A DNA stretch of 64,000 nucleotides from NCBI GenBank assembly GCA_900769875.1, contig CAAGII010000009.1, forward strand, positions 1 through 64,000, given 5' to 3'. The position numbers were made by a program, and so were the translations under genes. Origin of the DNA: Clostridia bacterium. GTDB lineage: Bacteria; Bacillota; Clostridia; Christensenellales; Aristaeellaceae. Of this stretch, positions 33,640-43,010 are shown one piece after another. Each line of letters starts with the position of its first letter. The stretch's first letter is position 1. The notes below the pieces were generated by a model. It was not told where the DNA came from and did no database searches. It was given only the letters and a program-made list of their open reading frames with translations.

Positions 33640-35637
33640 TTACTCCCTCGCGTACCTTTCAAACCAGTTCGTGATCTCCTCCAGACGGCGGACGCGGTGC
33701 AGCGGCTTGCCCGAGCGGGATAGCTCGTGGTTCTCGCCGTGGAACAGGCACAGCCGCGCGGGCACGCCGCGCGTGACGAGCGCGCTGTACATCTGCAGTC
33801 CCTCCGCGAGGGGGCAGCGGTAGTCCTCGTCGGAGTGGATGAACAGCGTGGGCGTTTTCACATGCGCCGCGTAGGCGAGGGGCGACTGCTCCCACAGCCT
33901 TTCGGGGCTTGCGAACAGGTCGCCCGCGGTCTGATCCGCCGCGAAGAAGGGACCGATGTCCGATATCCCCCAGAAGCTGACCCAGTTGGAGATCGACCGC
34001 TGCGACGCGGCGCAGCAGAAGCGGTCGGTATGCCCGATGATCCAGTTGGTCATGAAGCCGCCGTAGCTGCCGCCGGTTTCGCACACGCGCGCGGGGTCGA
34101 TCTGCGGATAGGCGTCAAGCACCGCGTCGGTGAAGGCCATCAGGCAGCGGTAGTCCGTCTGCCCGTATGCGCCGCGGATGTCCGCAAAGGCGTTGTCGCG
34201 CCCGTCGCTGCCCTTGGGGTTGCAGAAGAACACGAAGTAGCCCATGCTTGCCCACAGCTGCATTTCGTGGTAGAACACAGGCCCGTAGACCGTTTTGGGG
34301 CCGCCGTGGATATCAAGCACGGCGGGATAGCGTTTGCCCGGATCAAAGCCGCGCGGCTCGAGCACCCAGCCTGAGATGGTCAGACCCTCGCAGCTGACGG
34401 TGAGGGGCCGGGGCTGCGCGACGTAGCGGTTTTCCAGCGCCGCGTCGTTGAAGTGCGTCAGCCGCTTCATTTCGCCGCTTTTCAGGCTCACGCTGTACAC
34501 TTCCTGCAGGCGCATGTCAAACAGGCCGACGAGCAGCGCCTCATCCGAGTGAACGTTCACGGCGATCATGTCCACGCTGCCGTCCTGCGCAAGCACCGTC
34601 TCGCTCTCGCCGCAGGGCAGCATGCGCATGAGATGGGCATTTCCCTCGCGGGTCTGGATATAATAGAGCATATCGCCGCGCGCCATCATCGACTCGCCGC
34701 CGCCCAGACGGCAGTCGCTGCCCACGGAGGAGTAGAGATTGTACTCCTCGCGGCGCACAACCGTGATTTCGCCGGTGGCGGGATCGAGGCGGTAAATCCA
34801 GCTGTTCTCGTTCAGCCCGTAGCGCTCGCCGCGCGTGCCGATCAGGTAGAGCGAATCGCCCGCGCTCACCAGCTGCGCCACCGACAGCCTGTCGTCGCTG
34901 TACACATCGCGCGCCTCGCCGCTGCGCCAGTTCACCGCGCGGACGCGGCAGGAGTACAGATTCGGCACGGTGTGAAAGCCGCTCGCCTCAAAGAATACCT
35001 CGTCGCCCAGCACGGCCATGCAGTTCAGCTGGTCCAGCGCGTCCGTGACGCGGCGAACCTCCACGCCCGGCAGCGTCACCAGAAACAGCGCGCTGCGCTG
35101 CTTGTTGGTCACGCCGCCGCCGTTTGCCCAGAAGGGCAGCTCGTCGAACACCTCGTAGTCTTTTTCCTCGCTCCGGCGCTTGGCTGCGGCGGCGCGCCCC
35201 TCCGCGTCCAGCAGGTACTCGTCGGGATGAGCGGCGTCAATCGAGCCGCTCACCGCCAGATGCGTTTCGTCCAGCACCGTCACCTGACCTGCCGCAAAGG
35301 GCAGCGTGAAGGCATGCACGGCCTCGCCACCGTCCACATCAAGGCAGTAGAAGCTGGTCTGCGCCTCGCCGCTTTCCGCGCTTTTGCGCTCCTTCGCGCT
35401 GCGCGCGGCGGCAAAGAGCAGACGATGGCTGTCCAGCCACACAAAGCTGCGCTCGCGACCCAGATCGGTCAGCTGGCGCACCCTGCCGTCCTCCAGCAGG
35501 TACAGGCGGCTTTCGTAGCCGTTGTCCTCCTCGTTTGCGTTGGATACGACAAACGCGGCGCGCCTTCCGTCCGGCGCATAGCACAGGCCGGACAGGTAAC
35601 GGTAGTGTAGAAAATCCTTCAGCTGCAGCGCTTCCAT
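33640..35637 (-). CDS. S9-family serine peptidase (acylaminoacyl-peptidase-like)
   Basis: 665 residues. An N-terminal seven-bladed-propeller region (about 10-400) is followed by an alpha/beta-hydrolase peptidase domain. Catalytic residues: Ser in TGGSYGGFM, Asp in HSDEDYRCP, His in FHGENHELSR. HGGPKTVYGPVF is the typical oxyanion region. It is probably a cytoplasmic oligopeptidase or acylaminoacyl peptidase of the YuxL type, without signal peptide. ATG 35637 has GAGGAGG 9 bases upstream; the earlier in-frame start has none. It stands alone between convergent NYN and divergent DEAD-box genes. Confidence 0.92.
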   Translation of the reverse strand: MEALQLKDFLHYRYLSGLCYAPDGRRAAFVVSNANEEDNGYESRLYLLEDGRVRQLTDLGRERSFVWLDSHRLLFAAARSAKERKSAESGEAQTSFYCLDVDGGEAVHAFTLPFAAGQVTVLDETHLAVSGSIDAAHPDEYLLDAEGRAAAAKRRSEEKDYEVFDELPFWANGGGVTNKQRSALFLVTLPGVEVRRVTDALDQLNCMAVLGDEVFFEASGFHTVPNLYSCRVRAVNWRSGEARDVYSDDRLSVAQLVSAGDSLYLIGTRGERYGLNENSWIYRLDPATGEITVVRREEYNLYSSVGSDCRLGGGESMMARGDMLYYIQTREGNAHLMRMLPCGESETVLAQDGSVDMIAVNVHSDEALLVGLFDMRLQEVYSVSLKSGEMKRLTHFNDAALENRYVAQPRPLTVSCEGLTISGWVLEPRGFDPGKRYPAVLDIHGGPKTVYGPVFYHEMQLWASMGYFVFFCNPKGSDGRDNAFADIRGAYGQTDYRCLMAFTDAVLDAYPQIDPARVCETGGSYGGFMTNWIIGHTDRFCCAASQRSISNWVSFWGISDIGPFFAADQTAGDLFASPERLWEQSPLAYAAHVKTPTLFIHSDEDYRCPLAEGLQMYSALVTRGVPARLCLFHGENHELSRSGKPLHRVRRLEEITNWFERYARE

Positions 35638-35683
35638 GGCGGCATGCCTCCTCTTTCGTTCAGTTGTCCTTCCCGATGGGAGC

Positions 35684-35713
35684 ATGATAGCACAGCCATC
35701 CCATGCCTGTCAA
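35684..35713 (-). promoter_or_regulatory. S9 peptidase promoter
   Basis: Minus strand: -35 TTGACA (35708-35713), 18-base spacer, -10 TATCAT (35684-35689) preceded by TGC. Confidence 0.75.
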
Positions 35714-35727
35714 GGCGCGCGCCATGA

Positions 35728-35756
35728 TTGCAAATGCGCGCGGAATGTGCTATACT
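35728..35756 (+). promoter_or_regulatory. DEAD-box helicase promoter and leader hairpin
   Basis: -35 TTGCAA (35728-35733), 17-base spacer, -10 TATACT (35751-35756) preceded by TGC. The short leader then holds a GTGCGC-CTGA-GCGCAC hairpin (35767-35782). Confidence 0.7.
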
Positions 35757-35809
35757 TCCTGCTTGTGTGCGCCTGAGCGCACCGCATTCTTTAATATAAG
35801 GAAACGTCT

Positions 35810-37267
35810 ATGACATTTGAGGATCTGAACCTGACGCCCCTGCTGCTTTCCAACGTGCGCGAGAGCGGCTACGAAACGCCCACGCCCATCCAGCAGGCGA
35901 CCGTTCCCCTTGTGCTGCGCGGCAGCGACGTGCTGGGCTGCGCGCAGACCGGCACCGGCAAGACGGCGGCCTTCGCGCTGCCCATCCTGCAGCGTCTGGC
36001 GAAAAAGCCCGTGCGCCCCGGCGAGCCGAGGGTCATCCGCGCGCTGGTGCTGACCCCCACGCGCGAGCTGGCGCAGCAGATATACGACAATTTCACTGCC
36101 TACGGTAAAAAACTGCCGGTGTACTCCGCCGTGATCTTTGGCGGCGTGAACCAGAACGCGCAGATTGACGCGCTCCACCGCGGCGCGGATGTGGTTGTCG
36201 CCTGCCCGGGCCGCCTTTGGGATCTGATGAATCAGGGCTATGTGCGCCTTGACCGCGTGGAGACCTTCGTGCTGGACGAGGCCGACCGCATGCTGGACAT
36301 GGGCTTCATCCACGACGTGAAGCGTATCGTGGCCAAACTGCCCGAAAGGCGGCAGACGCTGATGTTCTCCGCGACCATGCCGGGCGAGGTGGAGAAGCTG
36401 GCCATGGAGCTTCTGCATCAGCCGGAAACGGTGAAGGTCGACCCGGTGTCCTCCACGGTGGACGCGATCGACCAGTGCCTGTACTATGTGGACAAGGTCA
36501 ACAAGAAGCACCTGCTGGCTAAGCTCCTGCAGGAGAGCGACGTGGAGAACGCGCTGGTCTTTTGCCGCACGAAGCACGGCGCGGACAGGATTGTGCGCGA
36601 GCTCAGGCGCGAGGGCATCGAGAGCGCGGCCATCCACGGCGACAAGAGCCAGGCCGCGCGGCAAAAGGCGCTGGGCGCCTTCAAAAGCGGCGAATGCAGG
36701 GTGCTGATCGCCACGGACATCGCCGCGCGCGGCATTGACATCGCGGGACTGAGCCACGTCATCAACTACGATATGCCCATGGAGCCGGAGGCGTATGTGC
36801 ACCGCATCGGGCGTACCGGGCGCGCGGGACGTGGCGGCAGGGCGATCAGCTTCTGCTGCATTGACGAAATCAAGCAGCTCGGGCAGGTGGAAAAGCTCAT
36901 CGGCAAGCGTCTGCCGCTGCGCGAGAGCGAGTGGCCCATGGAGGTCACCACCCCCAGCGAGCCCAAGCAGCGCCCGCCCAAGCCCGAAACCGTCGCGAAG
37001 GTCAACATGCGCGGCGAGGCGGTTGCGCCGCGCAGGCCGGTGCAGCGCGTGGCCGGGGCGGGCAAGCCCGGCGCGGGTCGCGCGATCGTGATCGGTCAGA
37101 ACGGCCGTGTGACGGCGGCGCAGGCAAAGCCCGCCGGTCTTGGCGAAGCGAAGCCCGCCTCCCGCCGCCCTGAAAGCGGCAGACCCCTGCGCCCCGACAC
37201 GCGGCAGTCGCGTACCGGCATGGCCAGGCCGGTGCAGCGCGTCAACCGCCAGCGCAACAAGGGGTAA
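35810..37267 (+). CDS. DEAD-box RNA helicase (RhlE/CshA-like)
   Basis: 485 residues. ATP-dependent RNA unwinding. Q motif (FEDLNLTPLLLSNVRESGY...PTPIQ), motif I AQTGTGKT, Ia PTRELAQQ, motif II DEAD, motif III SAT, and motif VI HRIGRTGRAGRGG. After residue about 380 comes a basic, Pro/Arg/Gly-rich tail of about 100 residues ending NRQRNKG, likely for RNA contact. SD AAGGAAA. It is probably a cold- or decay-linked helicase of the CshA/RhlE group; the exact subfamily is uncertain. A terminator follows the stop. Confidence 0.94.
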   Translation: MTFEDLNLTPLLLSNVRESGYETPTPIQQATVPLVLRGSDVLGCAQTGTGKTAAFALPILQRLAKKPVRPGEPRVIRALVLTPTRELAQQIYDNFTAYGKKLPVYSAVIFGGVNQNAQIDALHRGADVVVACPGRLWDLMNQGYVRLDRVETFVLDEADRMLDMGFIHDVKRIVAKLPERRQTLMFSATMPGEVEKLAMELLHQPETVKVDPVSSTVDAIDQCLYYVDKVNKKHLLAKLLQESDVENALVFCRTKHGADRIVRELRREGIESAAIHGDKSQAARQKALGAFKSGECRVLIATDIAARGIDIAGLSHVINYDMPMEPEAYVHRIGRTGRAGRGGRAISFCCIDEIKQLGQVEKLIGKRLPLRESEWPMEVTTPSEPKQRPPKPETVAKVNMRGEAVAPRRPVQRVAGAGKPGAGRAIVIGQNGRVTAAQAKPAGLGEAKPASRRPESGRPLRPDTRQSRTGMARPVQRVNRQRNKG

Positions 37268-37276
37268 GCCCGCACG

Positions 37277-37300
37277 GCGCCGGGTCACCGGCGCTTTTTT
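37277..37300 (+). terminator. DEAD-box helicase terminator
   Basis: Seven-base-pair stem GCGCCGG/CCGGCGC with GTCA loop and six T residues. Confidence 0.95.
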
Positions 37301-37319
37301 CGTGCCGCTTTGCCGTTGC

Positions 37320-37348
37320 TTGACGCGCGGCGCGCGATATGCTACACT
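37320..37348 (+). promoter_or_regulatory. Promoter of the sortase-domain surface protein
   Basis: -35 TTGACG (37320-37325), 17-base spacer, -10 TACACT (37343-37348) preceded by TGC; 56 bases before the ATG. Confidence 0.75.
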
Positions 37349-37403
37349 GAAATGTACCGTCTTTTTCCAAGCTTACCTGATTGCCCGGGGGAGGAATCCG
37401 CAC

Positions 37404-40400
37404 ATGAAGCTGCGCCGCATACTCAGCATAACGCTTGCCTGCGTGATGCTGCTTTCCGCCGTATACGCCGAGGAAACCGCCACGCCCACTGATCTCACAA
37501 GCGCCCGCGAGGCCGCGGAGGAGAGCGCCTTTGTGCTTGAAGGCGATACGCTCCTTGCCTATACAGGGTGCGACGCGCATGTGAGGATTCCCGACGGCGT
37601 GCGCACCATCGCCGCGCGCGCTTTCTGCGGCAACGAGGAGCTGGTGGAGGTGTCGCTCGGGCAGGTGGAGCGCATCGAGCGCGAGGCATTCATGGGCTGT
37701 ACGCAGCTGCGAGCGGTGCATTTTGGCGCGTCGTCGCTCCGGCAGATCGGCCCGCGCGCCTTCGCGGGCTGCGTGAGCCTTGATCCCGCGCCTCTTTGCT
37801 CCGTGCGCAAGATCGCGCTGGACGCCTTTGACCTGTGCGACGCATCTGGCGAGGAGGACGTGGTGGAGGAGGAAGCGACGCTTTCGCCCGATGGAACCCC
37901 CGCGCCCGAGGCAACCGAAGCGCCCGAAGCAACCGAAGCTCCCGAGGCAACCGAAGCTCCAGAGGCAACCGAAGCTCCAGAGGCTTCCGAAGCGCCGGAG
38001 GCAATCGATGCGCCCAATGCAACCGAAGCGCCGGAGGCTTCCGCGCCCGGTTCTGCAAGCGCGCAGGACGAGGCTGCGGACGACGGGCAGTTCGATACGT
38101 TCGATGTGTTCTTCGACCGTTTGCCGCCGTCGATTCTGGCGGCTGATCCGCTGCCGATCATCCAGCAGCCGGAGAGCGTCAGCGGCGTGCCGGGCGGCAG
38201 GGTCAGCTTCACCGTGGTGGCGGAGGGCGAGGGACTGAGCTACCGCTGGCAGTATTCGCGCGACGGCGTGAAGTGGGCCAATACGCCGCTTACGGGCTAC
38301 GCTACCCCGACGCTGAGCGTGCCCGTGACCGCCGACCGCGACGGTATGCTCTACCGCTGCGTGATTACAAGCGCAAATGGCGAAGCGGCTGTCTCGGACG
38401 CGGCGCAGCTGACGCTGACGGAGCTGACCTTTGTCGTGCAGCCCGTGAGCGCGAGCGTGCCTGCGGGCAGTGAGGTCTGCTTCACGGCGCGTGCCTCGGA
38501 GGAGGACGTGAGCTACCGCTGGTATTATTCGCGCGACGGCGTGCAGTGGATGACCACCGCCCTGACCGGCTTTGATACCGCTGCGCTGCATGTGCCCGCG
38601 ACCGTCAGCCGCGACGGCTGCTATTACCGCTGTACCGCCATCACCGCGGATGGCGTGCGCATCCACTCCGCGTACGCGCTTCTGCGTGTGGCGGCGTTTG
38701 CCATCAAGGCCCAGCCCGCGGATGTAACCGCGAGCGCGGGCGAGCGCGTGAGCTTCACTGTGCAGGCCTCGGGCAATGATTTGAGCTACCGCTGGCAGTA
38801 TTCGCGCGACGGCGTGTACTGGGGAAACACCACGCTGACCGGCTACCAGACCTTGGCCCTGACCATGACCGCGACAGACGCGCGCAGCGGCAATCTCTAC
38901 CGTTGCCTCGTGTCGGACGCGACAGGCGTGCAGCTGGCTTCCGAGCCCGCGCGGCTGCGTGTCGCGCCCTTTGCCATCACCGCGCAGCCGGAAAATGCGA
39001 CGGCATGCGTGGGTCAGCGCGTGAACTTCACCGTGCAGGCCTCGCAGGATGACCTTGCCTACTGCTGGCAGTATTCGCGTGACGGCGAGGGCTGGTACGC
39101 CACCACCCTGACAGGCTTTACGACCCCGACCCTGACCGTGCCCGCGACCGCCAGCCGCGACGGCTACTATTACCGCTGCCTTGTGTCGGACAGCGAGGGA
39201 CTGCAGCTGATTTCAAAGCCCGCGCTTTTGCGCGTGGCGGCGTTTGCCATTACCGCGCAGCCGAAGGATGTGGACGCATACGATTGCGACCGCGCGAAGT
39301 TTACCGTCAAAACCACGGGGGGCGAGGTCATCTGCCGCTGGCAGTATTCGCGCGACGGCGTGTACTGGGGCACGACCACGCTCACCGGCTGTGAAACCCC
39401 GACCCTGACCGTGCCCGCGACCACGGAGCGCAACGGCAACTACTACCGCTGCGTCATGACGGACGAGGCCGGTACGCAGATCATCTCCGCGCCCGCGCAG
39501 CTGCACGTCCAGCCGCTTACGCTGCTGCGCCAGCCCGAAAGCGTGACGGTGTATGCCGGGCAGACCGCGTACTTCACGGCAGAGGCGTCCGCTGAGGACG
39601 TGAGCTACCGCTGGCAGTATTCGCGCGACGGCGTGAGCTGGATCGCGACCAGCCTCACCGGCTGCCAGACCCCGATGCTGACCGCGCCCGCGACGCTGTC
39701 CCGCGACGGCATCCGCTACCGCTGCATGATCCGGACGCCGCTTGGCGGTAAGCTCTACTCGGAGCCCGCCATGCTGACCGTGCTCAAGCGCCCCACCGTC
39801 ACGGCCACGCCTACGCCGACACCGACGGCAGCGCCTACACCCACACCCACGGCCACACCTACGCCGACACCGACGGCGACACCTACGCCGACACCGACGG
39901 CAACGCCTACGCCCACGGCCACACCTACGCCTACGACCACGGCAACGCCTACGCCTACGCCCACGGCTACACCTACGCCGACACCGACGGTCACACCCAC
40001 GCCGATACCCACGGCCACACCTACGCCGACACCGACGGCAACGCCTACGCCGACACCGACGGCCACGCCTACGCCTACGCCGGCGGCCACACCTACGCCT
40101 ACACCCACACCCACGCCTACACCTACTGCGAAACCCGCCGCTACCACGAAGCCGAAGGCTACGCTGACGCCGCAGTACACCGTGACGCCCACGCCGCGTC
40201 CGCAGGCGACTGCCACGCCCACGCCGACCCCTGCGTCCACAGGCTCGCTCACGACGCCTCTGCCGACGCGCGATCCGTCCGCGACGCGCGTGCCGGATTA
40301 CATCAAGTATCCCGAGATGGAGATGCCGGAGCAGGTGATCGGCGGTTACAGCTATGTGGGCCTGCTGGAGATCCCCGCCATCGGCGTGAGCAAGCGCGTG

Positions 40401-40718
40401 ATGAGCGACTGGAGCTACCAGAAGCTGAACGTGGCGCTGTGCCGCTATTCCGGCACGGCGTACATGGAAAACTTTGTCATCATGGGTCACAACAACTTTG
40501 ACGACCATTTCGCCAACCTCAAGCAGCTTCAGCCCGGCGATGAGGTGATCTTCACCGACATGGACGGCAATGTGTTCCGCTACGTGGTCAGATGCATGGA
40601 GAATCTCGCAAACAACGATGTGTCGGGCATGATCTCCTCCGGCTACGCGCTGTCGCTGTTCACCTGCACGCAGTACAGCGTGTCGCGCCTGACGGTGCGC
40701 TGCGACCGCGCCAACTGA
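37404..40718 (+). CDS. Secreted multi-domain protein: LRR, six Ig-like domains, Thr/Pro linker, C-terminal sortase
   Basis: 1104 residues. Order: signal peptide (1-22, ending AVYA); a short BspA-type LRR part (about 45-145); an acidic PEATEA repeat (167-214); six Ig-like domains of about 91 residues (252-794), each with YRWQYSRDGV-like and YYRC cores; a Thr/Pro linker (795-960); and a sortase-fold domain (about 980-1104). Sortase residues: His 1029 in MGHNNFDDHF, Cys 1088 in LFTCT (TLxTC-like), Arg 1095 in SRLTVRC, plus LQPGDEVIF. It has no LPxTG and no C-terminal membrane segment. Sortases normally are short and N-terminally anchored, so this catalytic tail on a long surface-type stalk is odd. 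It might attach itself or partners to the wall; inference only. GGGAGG lies 10 bases before ATG 37404. Confidence 0.88.
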   Translation: MKLRRILSITLACVMLLSAVYAEETATPTDLTSAREAAEESAFVLEGDTLLAYTGCDAHVRIPDGVRTIAARAFCGNEELVEVSLGQVERIEREAFMGCTQLRAVHFGASSLRQIGPRAFAGCVSLDPAPLCSVRKIALDAFDLCDASGEEDVVEEEATLSPDGTPAPEATEAPEATEAPEATEAPEATEAPEASEAPEAIDAPNATEAPEASAPGSASAQDEAADDGQFDTFDVFFDRLPPSILAADPLPIIQQPESVSGVPGGRVSFTVVAEGEGLSYRWQYSRDGVKWANTPLTGYATPTLSVPVTADRDGMLYRCVITSANGEAAVSDAAQLTLTELTFVVQPVSASVPAGSEVCFTARASEEDVSYRWYYSRDGVQWMTTALTGFDTAALHVPATVSRDGCYYRCTAITADGVRIHSAYALLRVAAFAIKAQPADVTASAGERVSFTVQASGNDLSYRWQYSRDGVYWGNTTLTGYQTLALTMTATDARSGNLYRCLVSDATGVQLASEPARLRVAPFAITAQPENATACVGQRVNFTVQASQDDLAYCWQYSRDGEGWYATTLTGFTTPTLTVPATASRDGYYYRCLVSDSEGLQLISKPALLRVAAFAITAQPKDVDAYDCDRAKFTVKTTGGEVICRWQYSRDGVYWGTTTLTGCETPTLTVPATTERNGNYYRCVMTDEAGTQIISAPAQLHVQPLTLLRQPESVTVYAGQTAYFTAEASAEDVSYRWQYSRDGVSWIATSLTGCQTPMLTAPATLSRDGIRYRCMIRTPLGGKLYSEPAMLTVLKRPTVTATPTPTPTAAPTPTPTATPTPTPTATPTPTPTATPTPTATPTPTTTATPTPTPTATPTPTPTVTPTPIPTATPTPTPTATPTPTPTATPTPTPAATPTPTPTPTPTPTAKPAATTKPKATLTPQYTVTPTPRPQATATPTPTPASTGSLTTPLPTRDPSATRVPDYIKYPEMEMPEQVIGGYSYVGLLEIPAIGVSKRVMSDWSYQKLNVALCRYSGTAYMENFVIMGHNNFDDHFANLKQLQPGDEVIFTDMDGNVFRYVVRCMENLANNDVSGMISSGYALSLFTCTQYSVSRLTVRCDRAN
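37905..38045 (+). repeat. PEATEA-coding tandem repeat
   Basis: About eight imperfect copies of an 18-base unit (CCCGAGGCAACCGAAGCG-like) encode PEATEA/PEASEA. It lies between the LRR and Ig-like parts of the sortase-domain protein. Confidence 0.8.
39801..40130 (+). repeat. Thr/Pro-coding low-complexity repeat
   Basis: Tandem 6-, 12- and 20-base units such as CCTACGCCGACACCGACGG encode TPTPTAT-type sequence. It forms the stalk between Ig-like domains and sortase. Confidence 0.9.
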
Positions 40719-40733
40719 AAAACGCATGACAAA

Positions 40734-40770
40734 GGGGCCGCCGCAGAGGATTGTTCTCTGCAGCGGCCCC
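40734..40770. terminator. Bidirectional terminator, sortase gene / GH42 gene
   Basis: GGGGCCGC-C-GCAGAG pairs with CTCTGC-A-GCGGCCCC. T-rich on the minus side (CCCCTTTG) and GGTTTG on the plus side, between convergent genes. Confidence 0.8.
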
Positions 40771-40786
40771 GGTTTGCGCCCATGCG

Positions 40787-42808
40787 TCAGTCAGCATCTG
40801 GCACAAGCACCATCACACCGTTTTCGGGCAGGGTCAGGCTGCCGTGTGCGGTTTCGCCGGTGAGCATGTCCCGATAGGCGCGCGAGAGCGTGACGGGCTG
40901 CGGACGCTCCGAGTAGTTCTGCAGGAACACCGCGCCGCCGCGCTCATGCGCCACCACGCCCTCGGGCAGCTTGTCGGGCAGCGCGCGCCTCACGCCAAGG
41001 GACGCGCAGAGCGCCTCGTACACCGTATCCAGCCCGGGCTGGGTCAGCTTGGCGGCAAGATAGCGCGCCTCACCCCTGCCGTAGCGGTGCGCCGTGTAGC
41101 AGGGCGTGCCCGCGTAGAAGTCGCGCTTGTATACGCCCAGCGCCTCCGCGCCCTCCAGCGCGAGCAGCTCGCACAGCTCGGTGACGGGCAGCTCCCGCCC
41201 GTCGCGCAGCACGAGCGCGTTGCTTTCCTCCGGATAGATGCTGTCCAGCTCCGTAGCGCGCACGCCCAGCACATCCCTCAGCGCGTGGGGCACGCCGCCC
41301 AGATACGCCAGGTCGTGCTCGTCCACCACGGCGGAGAAATACGTCATCACAAGCGTTCCGCCCGACGCGACATAGGCGCGCAGCTTCTCCTCGATGGCGC
41401 GCGTGGTGGAAAAGAGCATCGGCGCAATGACCAGCTTGTAGGCGCTCAGATCGGTACATTCGCGCCCGTCGCAGAAATCCACCGTGACGCCCTGCCGCCA
41501 CAGCGCGCGGTAGTGCATGTTCACCGTGTCAAAGTAGCGCATGTTGCCCTTGTGCGCGGCCTGCACCATGTCCAGCGCCCAGCAGGTGTTCCAGTCGTAG
41601 AGGATGCACACCTCGGCGGGCGCGACCGGCTTGTCGAGCAGGGGCTGCAGCCTTTCAAGCGCAGAGCCGAGCTGCGCCACGTCCCGGAACACGCGGGTAT
41701 CGTCGCGCCCGTCGTGATCGACCACCGCGCCGTGGAACATCTCCACGCCGCCGCGCCCCTTGCGCCACTGGAAGTACATCACGCTCTCGCTGCCGTGTGC
41801 CACCGCCTGCAGGCTGCTGAGCAGGTGCATGCCCGGCCGCTTGAGCTTGTTGACGGGCTTCCAGTTGACAAGGCTCGGCGTGGACTCCATCAGCAGGAAC
41901 GGCTGCTTTTTGAAGGAGCGCATCATTTCGTGGTTCATGGCGAACTCCGCCGCCTTGGCGATGTTGTCGCCGTTGTGCCACTCGGGATAGCTGTCCCAGC
42001 TGACCACGTCCAGCGCCTCGGAGAGGTCGAAGTAGTCGTAGTCGAAGAAGCGCTCCATCAGGTTCGCCGTCACGGGCAGGTCGGGGCAAAAGCGCTTCAC
42101 CGCTTCCTTCTCCATGGTGATGAAGTCCTTGCAGGCCCAGGTGTTGTAGCGCCGCCAGTCCATGTACAGGCCGTGGTTGCTCTCCTGCCCGCGGGGGCCG
42201 GGCGCCTCGATCTGCGACCAGTCGGTGTAGGTCTGGCTCCAGAAGCCCGTCCACCACGCGTCGTTGAGCGCGTCAAGGGTCTTGTAGCGATCCTTCAGCC
42301 AGGCGCGGAAGCGGTTCTGGCAGCGCTCGCAGTAGCAGTCGCCGGAGAACTCGTTGCCGATGTGCCACAAAAGCACCGCCGGATGATGCGCGTAGCGCCT
42401 TGCGATTTCCCCGTCGATGGCGGCCACCTTCGCGCGGTATACGGGCGAGGAGGAGCAGTGGTTGTGCCTGCCGCCGAAGTGGTTGCGCTGAAGGCTCTCC
42501 GTCACGCGCAGCACCTCGGGGTAGCGCTGCGCCATCCATGCCGGACGCGCGCCGCTGGGCGTGGCGAGAATCACATGGATGCCCGCGCGCCAAAGCCGGT
42601 CGATGAGCGCGTCCATCCAGTCGAAGGTGTAGCGCCCCTCCTCGGGCTCGAGCGCGGCCCACGCAAAGATGCCGATGGACACGCAGTTGACGTGCGCCTC
42701 CTTCATCATCACGATGTCGCGCTCAAGGATATCGGGGTATTTCAGCCACTGGTCGGGATTATAGTCGCCACCGTGCAGGAAGGCGGAATAGCGTCTCCAT
42801 TCGTTCAT
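40787..42808 (-). CDS. Beta-galactosidase, glycoside hydrolase family 42
   Basis: 673 residues, normal for GH42. It hydrolyses beta-galactosides, probably oligosaccharides taken up by the cell, since there is no signal peptide. GGDYNPDQW at the N-terminus, acid/base Glu in LLWHIGNEFSG, nucleophile Glu in FLLMESTPS, and the zinc-type cysteine cluster CYCERC. The trimerisation (about 395-600) and C-terminal beta domains are present. SD AAGGAG is 11 bases before the ATG. No transporter gene is adjacent. Confidence 0.95.
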   Translation of the reverse strand: MNEWRRYSAFLHGGDYNPDQWLKYPDILERDIVMMKEAHVNCVSIGIFAWAALEPEEGRYTFDWMDALIDRLWRAGIHVILATPSGARPAWMAQRYPEVLRVTESLQRNHFGGRHNHCSSSPVYRAKVAAIDGEIARRYAHHPAVLLWHIGNEFSGDCYCERCQNRFRAWLKDRYKTLDALNDAWWTGFWSQTYTDWSQIEAPGPRGQESNHGLYMDWRRYNTWACKDFITMEKEAVKRFCPDLPVTANLMERFFDYDYFDLSEALDVVSWDSYPEWHNGDNIAKAAEFAMNHEMMRSFKKQPFLLMESTPSLVNWKPVNKLKRPGMHLLSSLQAVAHGSESVMYFQWRKGRGGVEMFHGAVVDHDGRDDTRVFRDVAQLGSALERLQPLLDKPVAPAEVCILYDWNTCWALDMVQAAHKGNMRYFDTVNMHYRALWRQGVTVDFCDGRECTDLSAYKLVIAPMLFSTTRAIEEKLRAYVASGGTLVMTYFSAVVDEHDLAYLGGVPHALRDVLGVRATELDSIYPEESNALVLRDGRELPVTELCELLALEGAEALGVYKRDFYAGTPCYTAHRYGRGEARYLAAKLTQPGLDTVYEALCASLGVRRALPDKLPEGVVAHERGGAVFLQNYSERPQPVTLSRAYRDMLTGETAHGSLTLPENGVMVLVPDAD

Positions 42809-42857
42809 GACAACAGCATCTCCTTATTCGTGCGTACCGCACGTGGATTCAGCTTCT

Positions 42858-42886
42858 ATTTCACCATATCCGCGGCGGTTTGTAAA
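42858..42886 (-). promoter_or_regulatory. GH42 gene promoter (weak)
   Basis: Minus strand: -35 TTTACA (42881-42886), 17-base spacer, -10 TGAAAT (42858-42863), a poor match. Confidence 0.4.
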
Positions 42887-42942
42887 GGGGCGCGATGAGT
42901 TTTGCAGCCGGTTTTCTCACGGGATTCTCATTTTCTCCCGCC

Positions 42943-42971
42943 TTGACGAACGCTGTGGCGGATGCTATACT
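42943..42971 (+). promoter_or_regulatory. Promoter of the flippase-like gene
   Basis: -35 TTGACG (42943-42948), 17-base spacer, -10 TATACT (42966-42971) preceded by TGC. Confidence 0.8.
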
Positions 42972-43010
42972 TACGGGAGTGTATCCTCTACTGCATCCAC
43001 AGGAGGCTTT

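Noticed and set aside
39801..40130. A possible CRISPR-like array in the sortase gene
   Set aside because: No spacers; an in-frame Thr/Pro-coding repeat.
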